A stretch of 64,000 nucleotides of DNA from Phlebopus portentosus (taxonomy: Eukaryota > Basidiomycota > Agaricomycetes > Boletales > Boletinellaceae): contig JAYXKI010000009.1 of the NCBI GenBank assembly GCA_037892935.1, positions 248,001 to 312,000 of the forward strand, given 5' to 3'. The notes under the pieces were generated by a model. It did no database searches. It worked only from the letters and a program-made list of their open reading frames with translations, and was not told where the DNA came from. Both the position numbers and the translations under genes were made by a program. Positions within the stretch are counted from its first letter, which is position 1, and each line of letters starts with the position of its first letter. Of the stretch, positions 12,818 to 24,555 are shown in pieces.

Positions 12818-13696
12818 TTATGACATGTTCCCATGCACCAGCGCGTCCCACGCCCGTGCGCTCTGGAGCGTCGCAATGTACGCGCCCAAGCCTCCGCGAT
12901 GGCCTGGGTGCTCGTGCTGATCCTGATGCTGCTGAGACTTTGCGAACTCCCGTTCGCGATTTTCTGTAATGTATCTGAGCTCTGCGGGCGTATCGGAGGT
13001 CTTGGTCGGAACGTTTTGTGATTCCTTGACGGATTGAGCCTGTTGAGTGGAGAGAGAGTGAACGTTGCTTGTTGTTAGGATGGGAGGTGCTGCGGAGTGA
13101 TCGTGGTGCTGCTGATCGTGCGGGTGGATCGAAGATGAGTTTGTGCGCTGTCGTCGGAGAGGCAAACCGTATACCATTAAGCTTGATTATTCATCAGAAT
13201 AAGAAAAGCTTACGCTTAAGATCGGACTAGGCTTCGGTGGAGTGACCGGCCGCACAGGTGCATGTCCATTGCCATTCGTCTCCTCGTGGATTGTAGAGAC
13301 AACGGCATGACGCGAGACGTCCTCGGCTTCTACATGCGGGTCTATCGGGGTGTGCAAGTGCGACGGGACCGGATGGTACGGATGTACGAGTCCAGGTCCG
13401 AAGTGCGCTGGACAGGGCGACGCGGTCCCTGACGAGGCGTGCGAAGATGGCGTTGAGAGACGTTTCTGTGGGGGGATGAGGGGATGTGAGACGAGAACGT
13501 AGGGTGGAAGACGCACAGGGCTCAGTATACTTCCGAGGGCGTTTCGCAGCCCAAGCACATCTTTCTCATGTTCCCGAGTATGCTCGCGCGGGATGGAGTG
13601 GTGATGCGGACGTGGATGGTGCACCGCGGTCGGTGCGTGTTGCTGAGGATGATGTTCGGACGAACCGATGGTCTGCGTGCAGCCCAAGCAGATCAC
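12818..13696 (-). CDS. unrecognised His/Pro-rich protein
   Basis: Two exons are supported on the minus strand, 13696-13214 and 13147-12818, with a 66-nt GT-AG intron whose removal keeps the frame (about 270 codons). The N-terminal two thirds is low complexity and rich in His, Pro and Ser. The C-terminal 50 residues are far more protein-like: RYITENREREFAKSQQ, then GGLGAYIATLQSARAWDALV. Such an end after a disordered stretch suggests a real gene. The 5' end is unresolved: the frame opens at a GTG after an upstream stop, so a further 5' exon is probable. I do not recognise a function. Confidence 0.55.
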
Positions 13697-15580
13697 TCAA
13701 TGAACATCTGGTACGGAAGGGAGAAGGAGACGCACCATCGCGGAGACGAATCAGACGTTATTCTAGCCAGCAAATCGACTAAATCGAGTCTCCGTCGCAC
13801 CAGCGAGATAAGTCAACGTGTGAGATGCCTCCAACAGTGGGTAAAGAGAAGAGGAGCAGCTACCCAGCGCCGCGATCCTCTCGCTATCTATTACAGGTCA
13901 GCGCGATCGATGTGGGTGTGTGCCGCTGGCCTGGCCTGACCTCAAATAAACGTACACGTTTGAGAAACAAATTCCAATTCGAGCGGGTCACGTACTCGTG
14001 GCAATGGCAGCACGACACACTTAGTCTAAGACCGTGACCGCCACCCTCACTTCCCAATTCGCTCATCACTGTACGTACGGTCCGCTGGCGACGACGAATC
14101 ACGATGCACAGAAGAGTGAGCCGTTCCGTCCCGATGCAATTCAATAATAGAATGTATGCATCATCGTGTAAAGGAGTTACTTCGCATCTCATGATGATGA
14201 TAATTGAGACCGAAAGTCTCTAGAGCTGGATGACGCCAAAAAATCCACCCAAAATTAGGACGATAAGACGATGCAACGTCCAATTCACCGAAATTCGAAT
14301 CGAGTCCTTTTCAGAAGGGAGAGGCGTGGAACGACGCCGACTTCAGAAGAGATCACAAGCCGATGGCACCGCTTGGCACCCCACTTGTTCCCCACATACT
14401 ACTCATATCTCTGCCCACGGGGAAATAAACTCTGATAGCTTAGTCAGAATGTGATCCCATCAACTGATCCGATCCTTGGATCACCGATTCCCTCGTCTCT
14501 GCTACTTCCCATCATCCCCTCGATGCGTCGACGTCGGCATGCATTGCTTCGCCTTTTTGTTCATAACTGCGGACTTCGTCCCAGCATCAGTCCGCTTCCT
14601 CTTTCATCCCTCCTCTCATTTTCGTCGAAAGCAGCGCCTTTGCAGAACCCGCGCTTTCCTTGAGAAGAAACTTTGGCCAAATGTACCCCAGCTTCAATTT
14701 CTGAGGCGACAAATTACAGAGATAGTAGAAAGGGATACAGCTCTAACTACAGTATTTAACCTCCTTGTCAAGCGTGTCTTCCATTTTGGTCTGCACATCG
14801 TCCAGGCAAATGTGCCTGCGTGTGATATCCAAGGTGTGGGATACGTCTATGGACAGAGATTAATTTACTTATGTCACTTTCAGCTTCGATGCTTCATACG
14901 CGGCAGTTGTTCTTATGTAAATATCTCGAATCATTCGGGACAAGTATGTAGCGCGAAACATTATTTACCAATTTAAGATGCTTTATTTATCAGTGTGTCC
15001 TTTCGGTTCTATTTTGATCGGATATATAGCACTGCCAACGTGCTAGCTAGAATACAATATGGTGCAATTTATGAAAACATACATTAGCATGAAGGCTTCA
15101 ACCTTCTTAGGAGTACAAGCAACACTTTTTTAAGACGCAAGGAAAATATTCGCAACCTATGAAAAATATTTCAGCACGGCCATTGATGCGCTTATCGCCC
15201 GTTGGCGAAGCTCGAGTCGAGAAGAACCAAGCATTGAAACGTTCATTGCCAAGTTGCCAAATGGAACAATGGAAATCGAGCTTGTAATCGCCCTCCCGTC
15301 ATCACTTTCATCCAAAGAGGCAGTTGATTCTCAAAGATGACTTACTGAGACCAGAAATTCACACATCTACCATGTATGTTCTGGCTTCGTCGCTGCAGTC
15401 CGTCCAGTCCGCGCAAGCCGTCGCTCGCCAAGGTCTGACGCGTCCTTCGGAGGATCGCACGGATTGCTCAGCGCATTGCAACCGAAGAATGCTCCTAAGT
15501 ATCAGTATCAGTGTCTCCAAATTGATGACCAAGAAACATACTGGAATTCAGCCTTGCGGTGAGGGTTGAGGGGCGGGTGG
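13697..15580. other. intergenic, no gene recognised
   Basis: About 1.9 kb with ORFs of 60-166 codons on both strands, none with a recognisable domain or convincing splice pattern. The longest (plus, 14,476-14,976) has an unlikely composition for a protein. Confidence 0.45.
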
Positions 15581-15585
15581 CATCG

Positions 15586-15593
15586 TATAAATA
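15586..15593 (+). promoter_or_regulatory. TATA box of the aldo-keto reductase gene
   Basis: TATAAATA lies about 95 bp upstream of the chosen ATG (15,687), a normal spacing for a short fungal 5' UTR. Confidence 0.5.
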
Positions 15594-15686
15594 CAGGCTC
15601 GGTCTGAACTGCGAGTGGCATCTCTTCAACTGCCCCAGTCTACTCGCACTTCATCCTCTGGTTCCTATCCAACGAAAAATAAGGAA

Positions 15687-17019
15687 ATGTCGAAACTCTG
15701 GGTCCCTGCTCCTCCTCCGCCGACTCCCTTGGGTCGTTATCGCGTCCTCTCCCCGCTGGCGGGTGTACGTGTGTCGCCTCTCCAGCTGGGCGCTATGAGC
15801 ATTGGCGACCAGTGGGATAAAATTGGTATGGGCGCAATGGACAAGGAAGCGTCGTTCAAGCTCCTCGACGCGTTCTTTGATGCCGGAGGTAACTTTATCG
15901 ATACAGCGAATAATTAGTACGTGGATATCTCGAGAGTTTTTGTGAATATGACATGAGCTGATGATTGGTTTGTAGTCAGGACGAGACGTCTGAGATGTTC
16001 ATCGGAGAATGGGCGGAGAAGCGCGGTATTCGTGACCAGCTTGTCATTGCGACGAAGGTTTGTCGCGATTCTCTTGCCTTTCTATATGCATCTTGCTAAT
16101 TTTTATTCATTTTAGTACACAACGAACTTCAAGCGCGTAGCTCAGGACGTGAAGACCAAAGTCAATTACACGGGAAACAACGCGAAGAGTCTCAAAGTCA
16201 GCGTTGAAGCGAGCTTGAAGAAGCTCCGCACGTCGTACATCGACATTCTCTACCTGCACTGGTGGGATTGGAACACGCCCATCGAGGAAGTGATGGACCA
16301 CCTGCATCATCTCGTTGCACAAGGCAAAGTTCTCTACCTTGGTATATCTGATTCTCCTGCGTGGGTCGTCTCTGCTGCGAATCAGTACGCGAAAGACCAC
16401 GGGAAGACGCCGTTCGTGATTTATCAAGGCGCGTGGAACGTCCTCGATCGTAGTTTTGAGCGCGAGATTATCCCAATGGCACGCACTCTTGGACTTGCAC
16501 TCGCACCGTGGAACGTTCTGGCAGCTGGCCGTCTTCGTACAGACGCAGAAGAACAGAAACGATTGGCCTCTGGTGAAACGGGACGCACGCTAATCCGTTC
16601 TGAATGGTTGCGCAACGAGGACGAGAGGAAGATGAGTGCGGCGTTGGAGAAGGTCGCGAAGGAAGTCGGCACGGAACATATCACTGCTGTTGCGATTGCG
16701 TACGTGATGCAGAAGACGCCTTACGTATTCCCGATTATTGGAGGACGCAAGGTCGAGCACCTCATGGCGAACGTTGAGGCGCTGAAGATTTCGCTTTCTG
16801 ACGAGCAGATCAAGTACATTGAGAGCATTCTGCCATTCGATCCGGGATTCCCCTTGTACTTCATTGTAAGTCGAACTCTTCTGTTCTTATCTCGCTCCTC
16901 ATGATTTGTTTTCACAGGGCGATGGGACACCCGAAAGATCCGTGATGTTGTACGACCATGCTGCGGAGTGGGACCGATGGCCACTGAAGCGGGCTATCCG
17001 ACCTGGACCTGGTGCATAA
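15687..17019 (+). CDS. aldo-keto reductase, aryl-alcohol dehydrogenase type
   Basis: Four exons: 15687-15916, 15976-16057, 16116-16865 and 16918-17019. All introns are GT-AG and the protein is 387 residues. It has the AKR (beta/alpha)8 signature in order: LGAMSIG near the N-terminus; FIDTANNY carrying the catalytic Asp and Tyr; LVIATKYTT with the catalytic Lys; and DILYLHWWD with the catalytic His. Downstream are [18 protein letters not shown] and a C-terminal [16 protein letters not shown]-binding segment. Length and motifs fit fungal aryl-alcohol dehydrogenases (AKR9 type), which reduce aromatic aldehydes with NADPH in the cytosol, often in lignin-related metabolism. The exact substrate cannot be told. 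All four tetrad residues are present and the gene looks intact. Confidence 0.92.
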
Positions 17020-17342
17020 AAATATCGATAATTCGATAGGGGATTTGTATTCTACCTGAAAATTTTCAATGAAATGGTTGTTCCGATAGCTGATCATGTG
17101 TGACCTGGAGTATAAATAACACGTTAGCAACTAAATATAATTTGAAATAAGGATGTGTGTCGACCGCGGTAGTACATTGTGGACTGGGCGGGTGTCCACT
17201 GGCAGGAGTTGAGAGTTGAGTGGATGTTTACGTCTGAGTTCACGTGCACGTCCTATTTCCTCCTCGACTTTCCGCTTTCCGCATTCATTCTTATTTATCG
17301 CTTACTCCATCTCTCATTCTGACATCCAACATCCTGGCACTC

Positions 17343-19946
17343 ATGCATCTTCAAGACTTACCCGTCGAGACAATCGCCCGCATATTCGCCTTTCTTGACT
17401 GGCGGGACCTCCTCGTTGTCTCACAACTCAACACCTTCTTCCGCGACGTCTACCACTCCTTCCCCGAGTTGGAATACTCCTTCGAGCTCCAGGTGTCTGG
17501 TATGGTCAACACGAACACTCACCTCAACATTAAGAATGATGGGCCCGGGGCTCTGGACGTGCGCAGTAAAGTCGACGAAATAAGACGACGAGAGCGCAGC
17601 TGGCGCACCATGGACCTCTCGCGCAACATCACGCGGGTCATAGTGCCACATAGGACGTCGCATATATACGATCTATCTGGCGGCGTGTATCTCTTGGGAG
17701 ACTGCAAACACTCGGTCATTTCGCGCGATACGCACTCATTGAGGTTCTTTGACCTGCCTGGTTGCGCTGCTAGTGGTTCTAGGACTAGTGGAAGTGATAA
17801 TGCTGGGCACGGACCTGCAGTGAGAAGTGATCCGTGGCCGGAAATGAAGGTCGAGGGTAACAATATTGTCGATATCGGGTTTGGATTGCATGAGTTCGAT
17901 CTCGTTGCTGTCGTCGGGATAAGATCTGGGTACGTGCGTACACTCACATGCGTGGCATGCTTTACTGATACTTCAATCATGTCTGCTACTCTACTTCTCC
18001 AGACAAAATGGAGAACCGGGCTCTATCATGCTTTCGCTTCGGGAGCTCTCTACGGGCGCTCCGCACCCCCTAGCGAAGAACCCGGACATTGTCGTTGATC
18101 CGGTCGAGAATAATCAGCTTCTCCAAGGAAAGCTGTCGATCATGCTGGAGATCGTCGGTCCGCGATTGCTGTTGCTGCTTACATGGCACCGGACACTGCA
18201 AAGAATTCGTCAGCGCGAGGAAGACAAGTTGTTGCTGCTCAATTGGTGGGAAGGCACGAAGGTCTTGGTACGTGGCATTTTTTTAGCAGTTGGGAAGCTG
18301 TCACTTACTTGAACTGTTGCATTGTCTAGTCGGAGATTGCGCCGCAACAAACGTGGGACGGGTTCGTCTTCCTCTCTCCGGAACTTGTTCTCCTCCCAGA
18401 TCGTGAACGCGGGCTTGAGGTCATACGTCTACCAGATGTCACGAAAGGATACTCGGCAAAAGGCTTCGAGCGTGTCCTTAGGCTCACGCTACCCGCTCTC
18501 CAACCACTCGTCAAAGTCGGCGCGATCCAGTGTCGGTCAGAACCAAATCCGATAGGTGAACTGCATCCGAACATGCTGGAAGGAAAGTCAGAATTCGCAC
18601 AGCGCATGCGTGCGAAGAAGCGCTCGCCCTTCGCACCGGATCCGAAGAAGGCGGTTGTTCTGCTACAAATATATTACCGTGAATTCAACAATGAGCCGCA
18701 TGATATCTTCATGGGTCAGTGGGGTGTATTACGGCACAATGTATCTCTTGTCGTGCATCGCGAGTTATTGCTCAAGCTCGTGGACATGTGGGCTAACAAA
18801 GCAAGCCCACCACCACCACCACCACCACCACCACCACCGTCGACGGCGTCGGAGAACGGAGCAGTGATTGCGGGTGTAGAGGGAGATGCGGCTAACGAGC
18901 AAAGAGCTGCGGAGAACTTGGACGGCGAGACCGAAGACAACGTGCCAGTTGTATCGTGGGCGTACTGGGGTCAACAGGCACGCTGGATGGCAGACGACAC
19001 GCACGTGTCGAATTGGATCACCACGAGCGCGGGGCAAAGATACGTCGGGACGGACGAGGAGGGGCATATCGTCGTTAAGGATTTCAACCCGATCACGGTT
19101 CGGAAGGCTCGTGCGCGGATATTTGCCGCCACCGCCTGGGATTCTGATACCAATATCGTCTGGAATGGGAGTGATGATGACGAGATGATGATGAATGCAT
19201 GGCAGGAGGATGGATCGAAGTCCCGCGCTAGCGCAAACATTCCGGGAGGATTGAATGGTTTGGACTCGGACTCAGACTCGGAGTCCGAGCCTGGAGAGGG
19301 CCAGCAGGTACAGCCAGAACTGGAATCAGAAACACACGCAACGAGACTTCCGGGGCTTGAGCTTGCGGATGTGAACATGGCTTCCGAGTCTGGATCGCAG
19401 GGGACTGATGATGCGGATATGGCCGCCTCCACCTCAAGTTCCTTCTCGTGGTTTACACATCCTTCATCCTCATCGGCCACAGGCGTTGCGTCGTTCTCCT
19501 CCGTTCCCGGTAATCTCCCGCCTCTCTCGAGCCTTAACTACCCATTCCAACACCCAGCTCAAAGCCACTCGCGAGAAGACCGTCACCAGAATTATAACGC
19601 TAAACAGAAACAAAGAGAAGAAGAAAAGGAAGAAGACGAGGCGTCATGGAAGAGCGTCCGCCTAATAGAGGGGTATAACGAGATCGAAGACCTCGAGCTT
19701 CAGCAGCTGTTCAGCCAGGAGTGCAAGTGGCCTTTGCCGTGTGTAGAGTATGTGTCAAAGAACCGGTATGAGTACCATGGACTGTTGATGGATGAGGAGA
19801 GAATTATTGGTCTGAAGGTCAGTTTCTGCCCCCTTTTTTTTCGCTCCTTCTTTGGGAAATGCTGACGATATTATTTGCTGTTGGTGTGTTTGTAGCATGA
19901 CGAACATACGGGCGCGATTGTAGAGTTTGACGTGTTCACGTTGTGA
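17343..19946 (+). CDS. F-box protein
   Basis: Four exons: 17343-17929, 18003-18267, 18330-19817 and 19896-19946. Introns are GT-AG and in phase, and the product is 796 residues. It opens directly with an F-box (LPVETIARIFAFLDWRDLL), the Skp1-binding module of SCF ubiquitin ligases. A long region without recognised repeats follows, then a polyproline stretch (about 12 Pro, 18,808-18,838) and an acidic Ser-rich segment (DSDSDSESEPGEG). A conserved-looking end (VEYVSKNRYEYHGLLMDEER, then a final exon ending FDVFTL) closes the protein. This is the usual layout of the large Agaricomycete F-box family. Substrate adaptor function is inferred from the F-box; the target is unknown. Its 3' flank is duplicated at 54.6 kb. 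Confidence 0.85.
18808..18838. repeat. (CCA)n coding microsatellite
   Basis: Ten or so CCA units in the F-box gene encode a polyproline tract; length polymorphism would alter the protein without shifting frame. Confidence 0.85.
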
Positions 19947-20047
19947 TTTCTTACTCTGACACTTTTTGTCCCTTCGAACTCACCGTTGTACGATTTTCGC
20001 ATACAGTCGTGCAAGGACACGTTGTTATCCTTCTGACTTTCTTGTTA

Positions 20048-20316
20048 CTTGACTTTTTACAGTACATTCGTAACATACATACATTCATAAATACATTTCA
20101 CTCCTCATTCCTCACATCTCGTCTTACCTCCCACCTCTCCCTACTTTCTCTTGACACTCACGCGTTTCACTACTCCGAGTCCAACTCAATTCTTGTGCCA
20201 TTCTTGCATGTATCAATAAAGTAACGATCTTGCTTCTTGGGATTGCGATAAGAATATATGTATCTGTGAAATTTGTTACTACAAAAAGTTGGGAGAAACG
20301 AAACCTACATGCACAC
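20048..20316 (+). repeat. left copy of a direct repeat flanking NLR copy 2
   Basis: This segment, in the 3' flank of the F-box gene, matches 54,572-54,834 in the same orientation with moderate divergence. Shared landmarks in order are TTTCACTCCTCATT, a CATTCTTGCATGTATCA block, AATAAAGTAA, and GATAAGAATATATG / AATAAGAATAGATG. Together with the second copy it brackets NLR copy 2. Confidence 0.65.
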
Positions 20317-20319
20317 GTT

Positions 20320-20396
20320 GTAGGTTTCTACGACAAGCTGAAGGACATCTTTGCCAAATTCCCGACAGATGAGATGAAAGAGGAAGTAAAGGCTTG
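20320..20396 (+). pseudogene. relic of a hemerythrin last exon
   Basis: The plus strand encodes VGFYDKLKDIFAKFPTDEM followed by KEEVKA and a stop. This is plainly homologous to the last 24 residues of the hemerythrin gene at 4,092 (GFLAAPIDKLKDAFAKFPSE...), with five residues deleted. No upstream exons are visible, so this is a fragment left by duplication. It lies 580 bp upstream of NLR copy 2. Confidence 0.75.
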
Positions 20397-20918
20397 ACCG
20401 AGGGAGTAAATTAGCAGCAAAGTTTTGTGAGTACTGATTGAAATGATAAAATGATTTTGTATTTAATCCGATTCGTTACTTTGGTTACATTACGTAACTA
20501 GTCGTGAGAAAGATCAGGCTTGTTTCGCCACTATTTGAACCTTCTCAATGCCCTTAGTGTCTGTCTGGATCCTGGGAGTACCTATGCGGTATCGCAAGAA
20601 CAGAACCTAAAAACACTGACAAAATTTTCGCCTCGCAAAAGTCGCCTGCTTGTCTAGAAACAAGTCTATCTACGCATCATCGCGATTTTAAGCAATGCAC
20701 CCATCCCCATAGAGGCACAGTAATCCAGTCCACCCAACTTTGGCCGTTAACGTTGAATCTGTCAAACACATTGAAAGTTGATGTTGGGGGGAGGGCACTG
20801 AATATCAGATGACTGATCCAGCGATTGATATCGGGTTTTTTCCTCCTTGTATCTGCTCTGAATTTGTACCAGCGTCTATCGGTACATCAGCTTCCCATCG
20901 ACCGGACCTTGGACGGTG

Positions 20919-20926
20919 TATATAAG
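20919..20926 (+). promoter_or_regulatory. TATA box of NLR copy 2
   Basis: TATATAAG sits 48 bp before the ATG at 20,974. The same upstream region is homologous to the tandem repeats before NLR copy 1. Confidence 0.45.
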
Positions 20927-23900
20927 TATTTGGTGGGCTAAGGGCATGAGGCAGTCCTCCCCTTGTCACCGCCATGTCCACTCACTATAGCCTCGAAGGT
21001 TTGTCCTCTCCCGTAGTCTGTCACCCCCCGAGAATGCTTGATGCATGCTTGATTTCTAGTAATTCGCTTGGAGGATCTCCAGTGGAACCGCGCTTTGCAT
21101 CGTACAGATCCGAACCTCTACGTTTCATTGAGCGTTGGAGATATCACGGAAAGGACACGGACGGTCAAGAGAACCAGGTCTCCTATTTGGAATGAAATCA
21201 TCACGTTGTGCGGGGAATATACACATTTCAATACGTGCTCTCTTGACGCTCCATATCTAGCCCTGCTTCTTATGAAACCGAGGACCTAGAAGTTTAAGTG
21301 AGACACGAATCTTCAGTACTTCCGGATTCATATGTCGGTGTCGGTGCTGTTAAGCACGGGCGATTTGTTGTCAAGATCTTCTGCCGAAGGTAGTGGTTCA
21401 TCTCCCCAAAGGAAGACCTTTCTTGCTCAAGATGGCCTGTCCTTAGTCCCTCTTGATGTTGTATCGCCAAGGCGTGAAGCAGAAATCTCGGGCAGAATTT
21501 TCCTGCGACTTTCGTATATAGACGCTATGGGGGGCAGTCGGTTTAAATATCAGAGAGGCCGCTCAGGGCGTTCAACGCTCTAGAATCGCTCAATCTGCGG
21601 ATGCATCAAACATCGTGCAGTCAATCGGTGGTGGGGCGGCTCAAATGGGAAGCCATGATGATCTATAGAAAGCCATCGGTGAACTGTTACAAAGGCTGGA
21701 AGTATTTGAAAGAGTCATTGATACTCTATCCGAAGTGAATTCCTTGATAACGATCTGTAATCTGTGCTGTCATCGGTGCTGATTCTGTCTTCGCATTTAC
21801 ACCCGTTCGTTAATATCGCATGGTCGTTGACATCTGCTCTGTACAAGGTGAGTCGATAATGCGTGCTCTTGCGTTGTTCCTGCACTTTGCTCATATGTAA
21901 ATGCCCCTCAGGCGGTCAAGGAGGTCTTCGAGGCCGACAAGAAGGTCATTGATCTCGTTCGAACTATGAGCGAGGCGTTTTTAATTTTATGCGGCATCCA
22001 AACACTGCGAGACAGAGCTATTACACTGCAACGATCCATAGACGGGCTCCTCAGGCAGACCATTGAATGCTGCATTTTTGTTCGGAAGTATACAAGCCGT
22101 GATTTCGCCGGTGCGCTAATCATAAACGTTTCTCCACTCTTCATGTTTTGAATAACTTCACTCAGGCCGAATGCTTGACTTCAACAGTTCTCAAAAGATA
22201 GACGAGTTTGGGCAGGTGTTTGACCAGTTGAAGAGGGAAATTGATTCCCGGGTTCTGGGAAGAGTACGATCAGCTCGACTATTGCGCAGCATTTCCGGGA
22301 CATGTCGCGTCTTGGTGCGTTTCTCTTCTTCGAAAGAGGAAAGAGCGAGCCATCATCGGTGATGAGGACAATCGCATACAAGCTTGGAATTTTCGATTCT
22401 TCCATCGGATCGAGCATTCTTTCCGCGATCGAGGATGATCAAGACGTTGCTACAGCGTCTTCGATGTACCAATTCAACAAGCTTTTACTCCGGCCCCTTT
22501 CTGCTTCCACGTCATCGATGTCGGGACCTATCGTTATCGCTATCGTGCTTGATGCGCTCGACGAATGCGGGACTCCGGACATTCGACGTGGATTGATGGA
22601 CCTCCTGAGAGAATTTGTCGAGGGTTCCCAGCACTTTTCGATTCCTCATCACGAGTCGGCGGGAGTCGGACATTGACAAAATCCTTTCTTCGCAGCCGGA
22701 TCATGTACGGGCGATGGAGCTAGACTACACGTCGAAGGTCAGTCAACAGGATGTCCTAACTTATTTACGCACCGAAATGCACCGTGCTGTTCGAGAGGAA
22801 ATGGAGATACCAAAGGGCTATCCTTGGGAAGCGAATATGGAATTGCTCGGAAGGGCCGCAGGCGGATTATTTATTTGGGCATCTACGGCGGTGAAAATGG
22901 TCGAGGATAGCAACACAAAACTGGATCGACTCGAGCGTCTTGTATCGGACTCGCGGTTACTCTCGGGATTCGGACTGGATGCATTATACGCTGCGGTGCT
23001 CAGTGTGTCGGGTATCAAGTGGAGTGATGAGGGATCGAAAGAGCTATTCCGAAAAGTTTTAGCTTTGGTGTTGCTGAGCAAGGTCCCGGTGTCGAGTGGA
23101 GACATAGACGCTATCTTGGGACTTCCGCCTCAGAGGTCCTCAGTTCTTATTCTGCAGAATCTACGAAGTGTTCTCACGTATAACCCTGGAGGTCCGGTCA
23201 GCCTGTTTCACACCTCCTTCTCGGATTACCTGATGTCACCTGAACGCTCGAACGATCTGTGGTTCGTTGACATTTCTAAGGCGAATGGTTTAATGATTGA
23301 CCGATGTTTCCTTGTCATGAAGGATCTTCTGCGATTCAACATCTGTGACCTGGAATCGTCCTTCGTTCGTAATGATGATGTGCTGGACCTTGCGGATCAT
23401 ATAAAGTCTCAAATACCATCATGCCTGGAATATGCGTGCCTTCATTGGGCCCAGCATCTTCTTGACGCATCATCGTATCCTTCCGACCTCCATGACCGGC
23501 TGTCGTATTTTGCATATCGCCGCCTTTTATTCTGGTTTGAGGTACTCAGTTTATTGAAGTTATTTGGCCGTGTTGCCACGTGCTCTCTTCGCGAAGTCAT
23601 GACCTGGATTGTGGTAAGAAAATCGTCATGTTCATGGAGCCAGGAAACTGACTTCTTTTCAAGTCATATGTGCATCCTTTCTTCAGGACGCCAGTCGTCT
23701 TGCCTCCATGTTTTCCACACCAATTATGCAAAGCACACCTCACGTTTATATCTCTATGCTTCCTTTCTGGGGTGACGATTCGGAGTTTGTAGCTCATTAC
23801 CCGAAATGTATGGCTTCTATGGTACGGGTAGAGCGCAGAGGTGCCAAAAGACCTCCATTGTGTTTGAAGGTTCTGGATGGGCATTCCGAATGGGTGACCT

Positions 23901-24548
23901 CCGTCGCCTCCTCGCTTAATGGGATGCGCGTCGCCTCAGCCTGCTATGACAACACGGTCCTAGTGAGGGACATTGACAGTGGAGAAGTGATTTACGGGCC
24001 ATTAGAAGGGTGCTCTGCCTGCTTTTCACCTGACGGGATCTGCATCGTGTCAGGTTCTCAAGACGGCACGGTCAGAGTATGGGATGCTCGGGACGGGAGT
24101 TTGGTTCTTGGTCCGTTGGAGGGTCGTACCAAACGCGCTGAGTCGGTCGCTTGCTCTCCTGACGGGACGAGGATCGCCTTGGGTTCATGGGACGAGACGA
24201 TCATCATATGGGACGCTGCAGACGGAAGGGCTATATTTAGGCTGACAGGACACACAGGCTGGGTTAACTCTGTCACCTTTTCCCCTGACAGTACGCGTCT
24301 CGCTTCAGGCTCCCGGGACAATACTATTAGAATCTGGGATGCAAATAATGGAGTTCTTGCTTCTGGGCCTTTCGAGGGTCACTCTGATGAGGTCTACTCT
24401 GTCGCCTACTCTCCGGACGGCAAGCATGTCGTCTCCGGCTCTTGGGACAGAACAATCATCATCTGGGAGGTGGAAAGTGGAAGTGTCCTTTCCGCTTTTG
24501 AAGGACACACAAGTAGGGTGATGTCAGTGGCGTATTCACCTTGTGGGT

Positions 24549-24555
24549 CGTACAT
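24549..24555. repeat. 7-bp target-site duplication, left (CGTACAT)
   Basis: CGTACAT abuts the left transposon end and recurs at 52,527-52,533. NLR copy 1 has the uninterrupted equivalent, CGTACAT followed by CGCCTCTGG. Confidence 0.9.

Noticed and set aside
12818..13021. Plus-strand ORF opposite the His/Pro-rich gene
   Set aside because: Antisense to the better-supported C-terminal exon; no domain.
14476..14976. 166-codon plus-strand ORF
   Set aside because: No domain similarity, competing frames, no plausible promoter; most likely chance.
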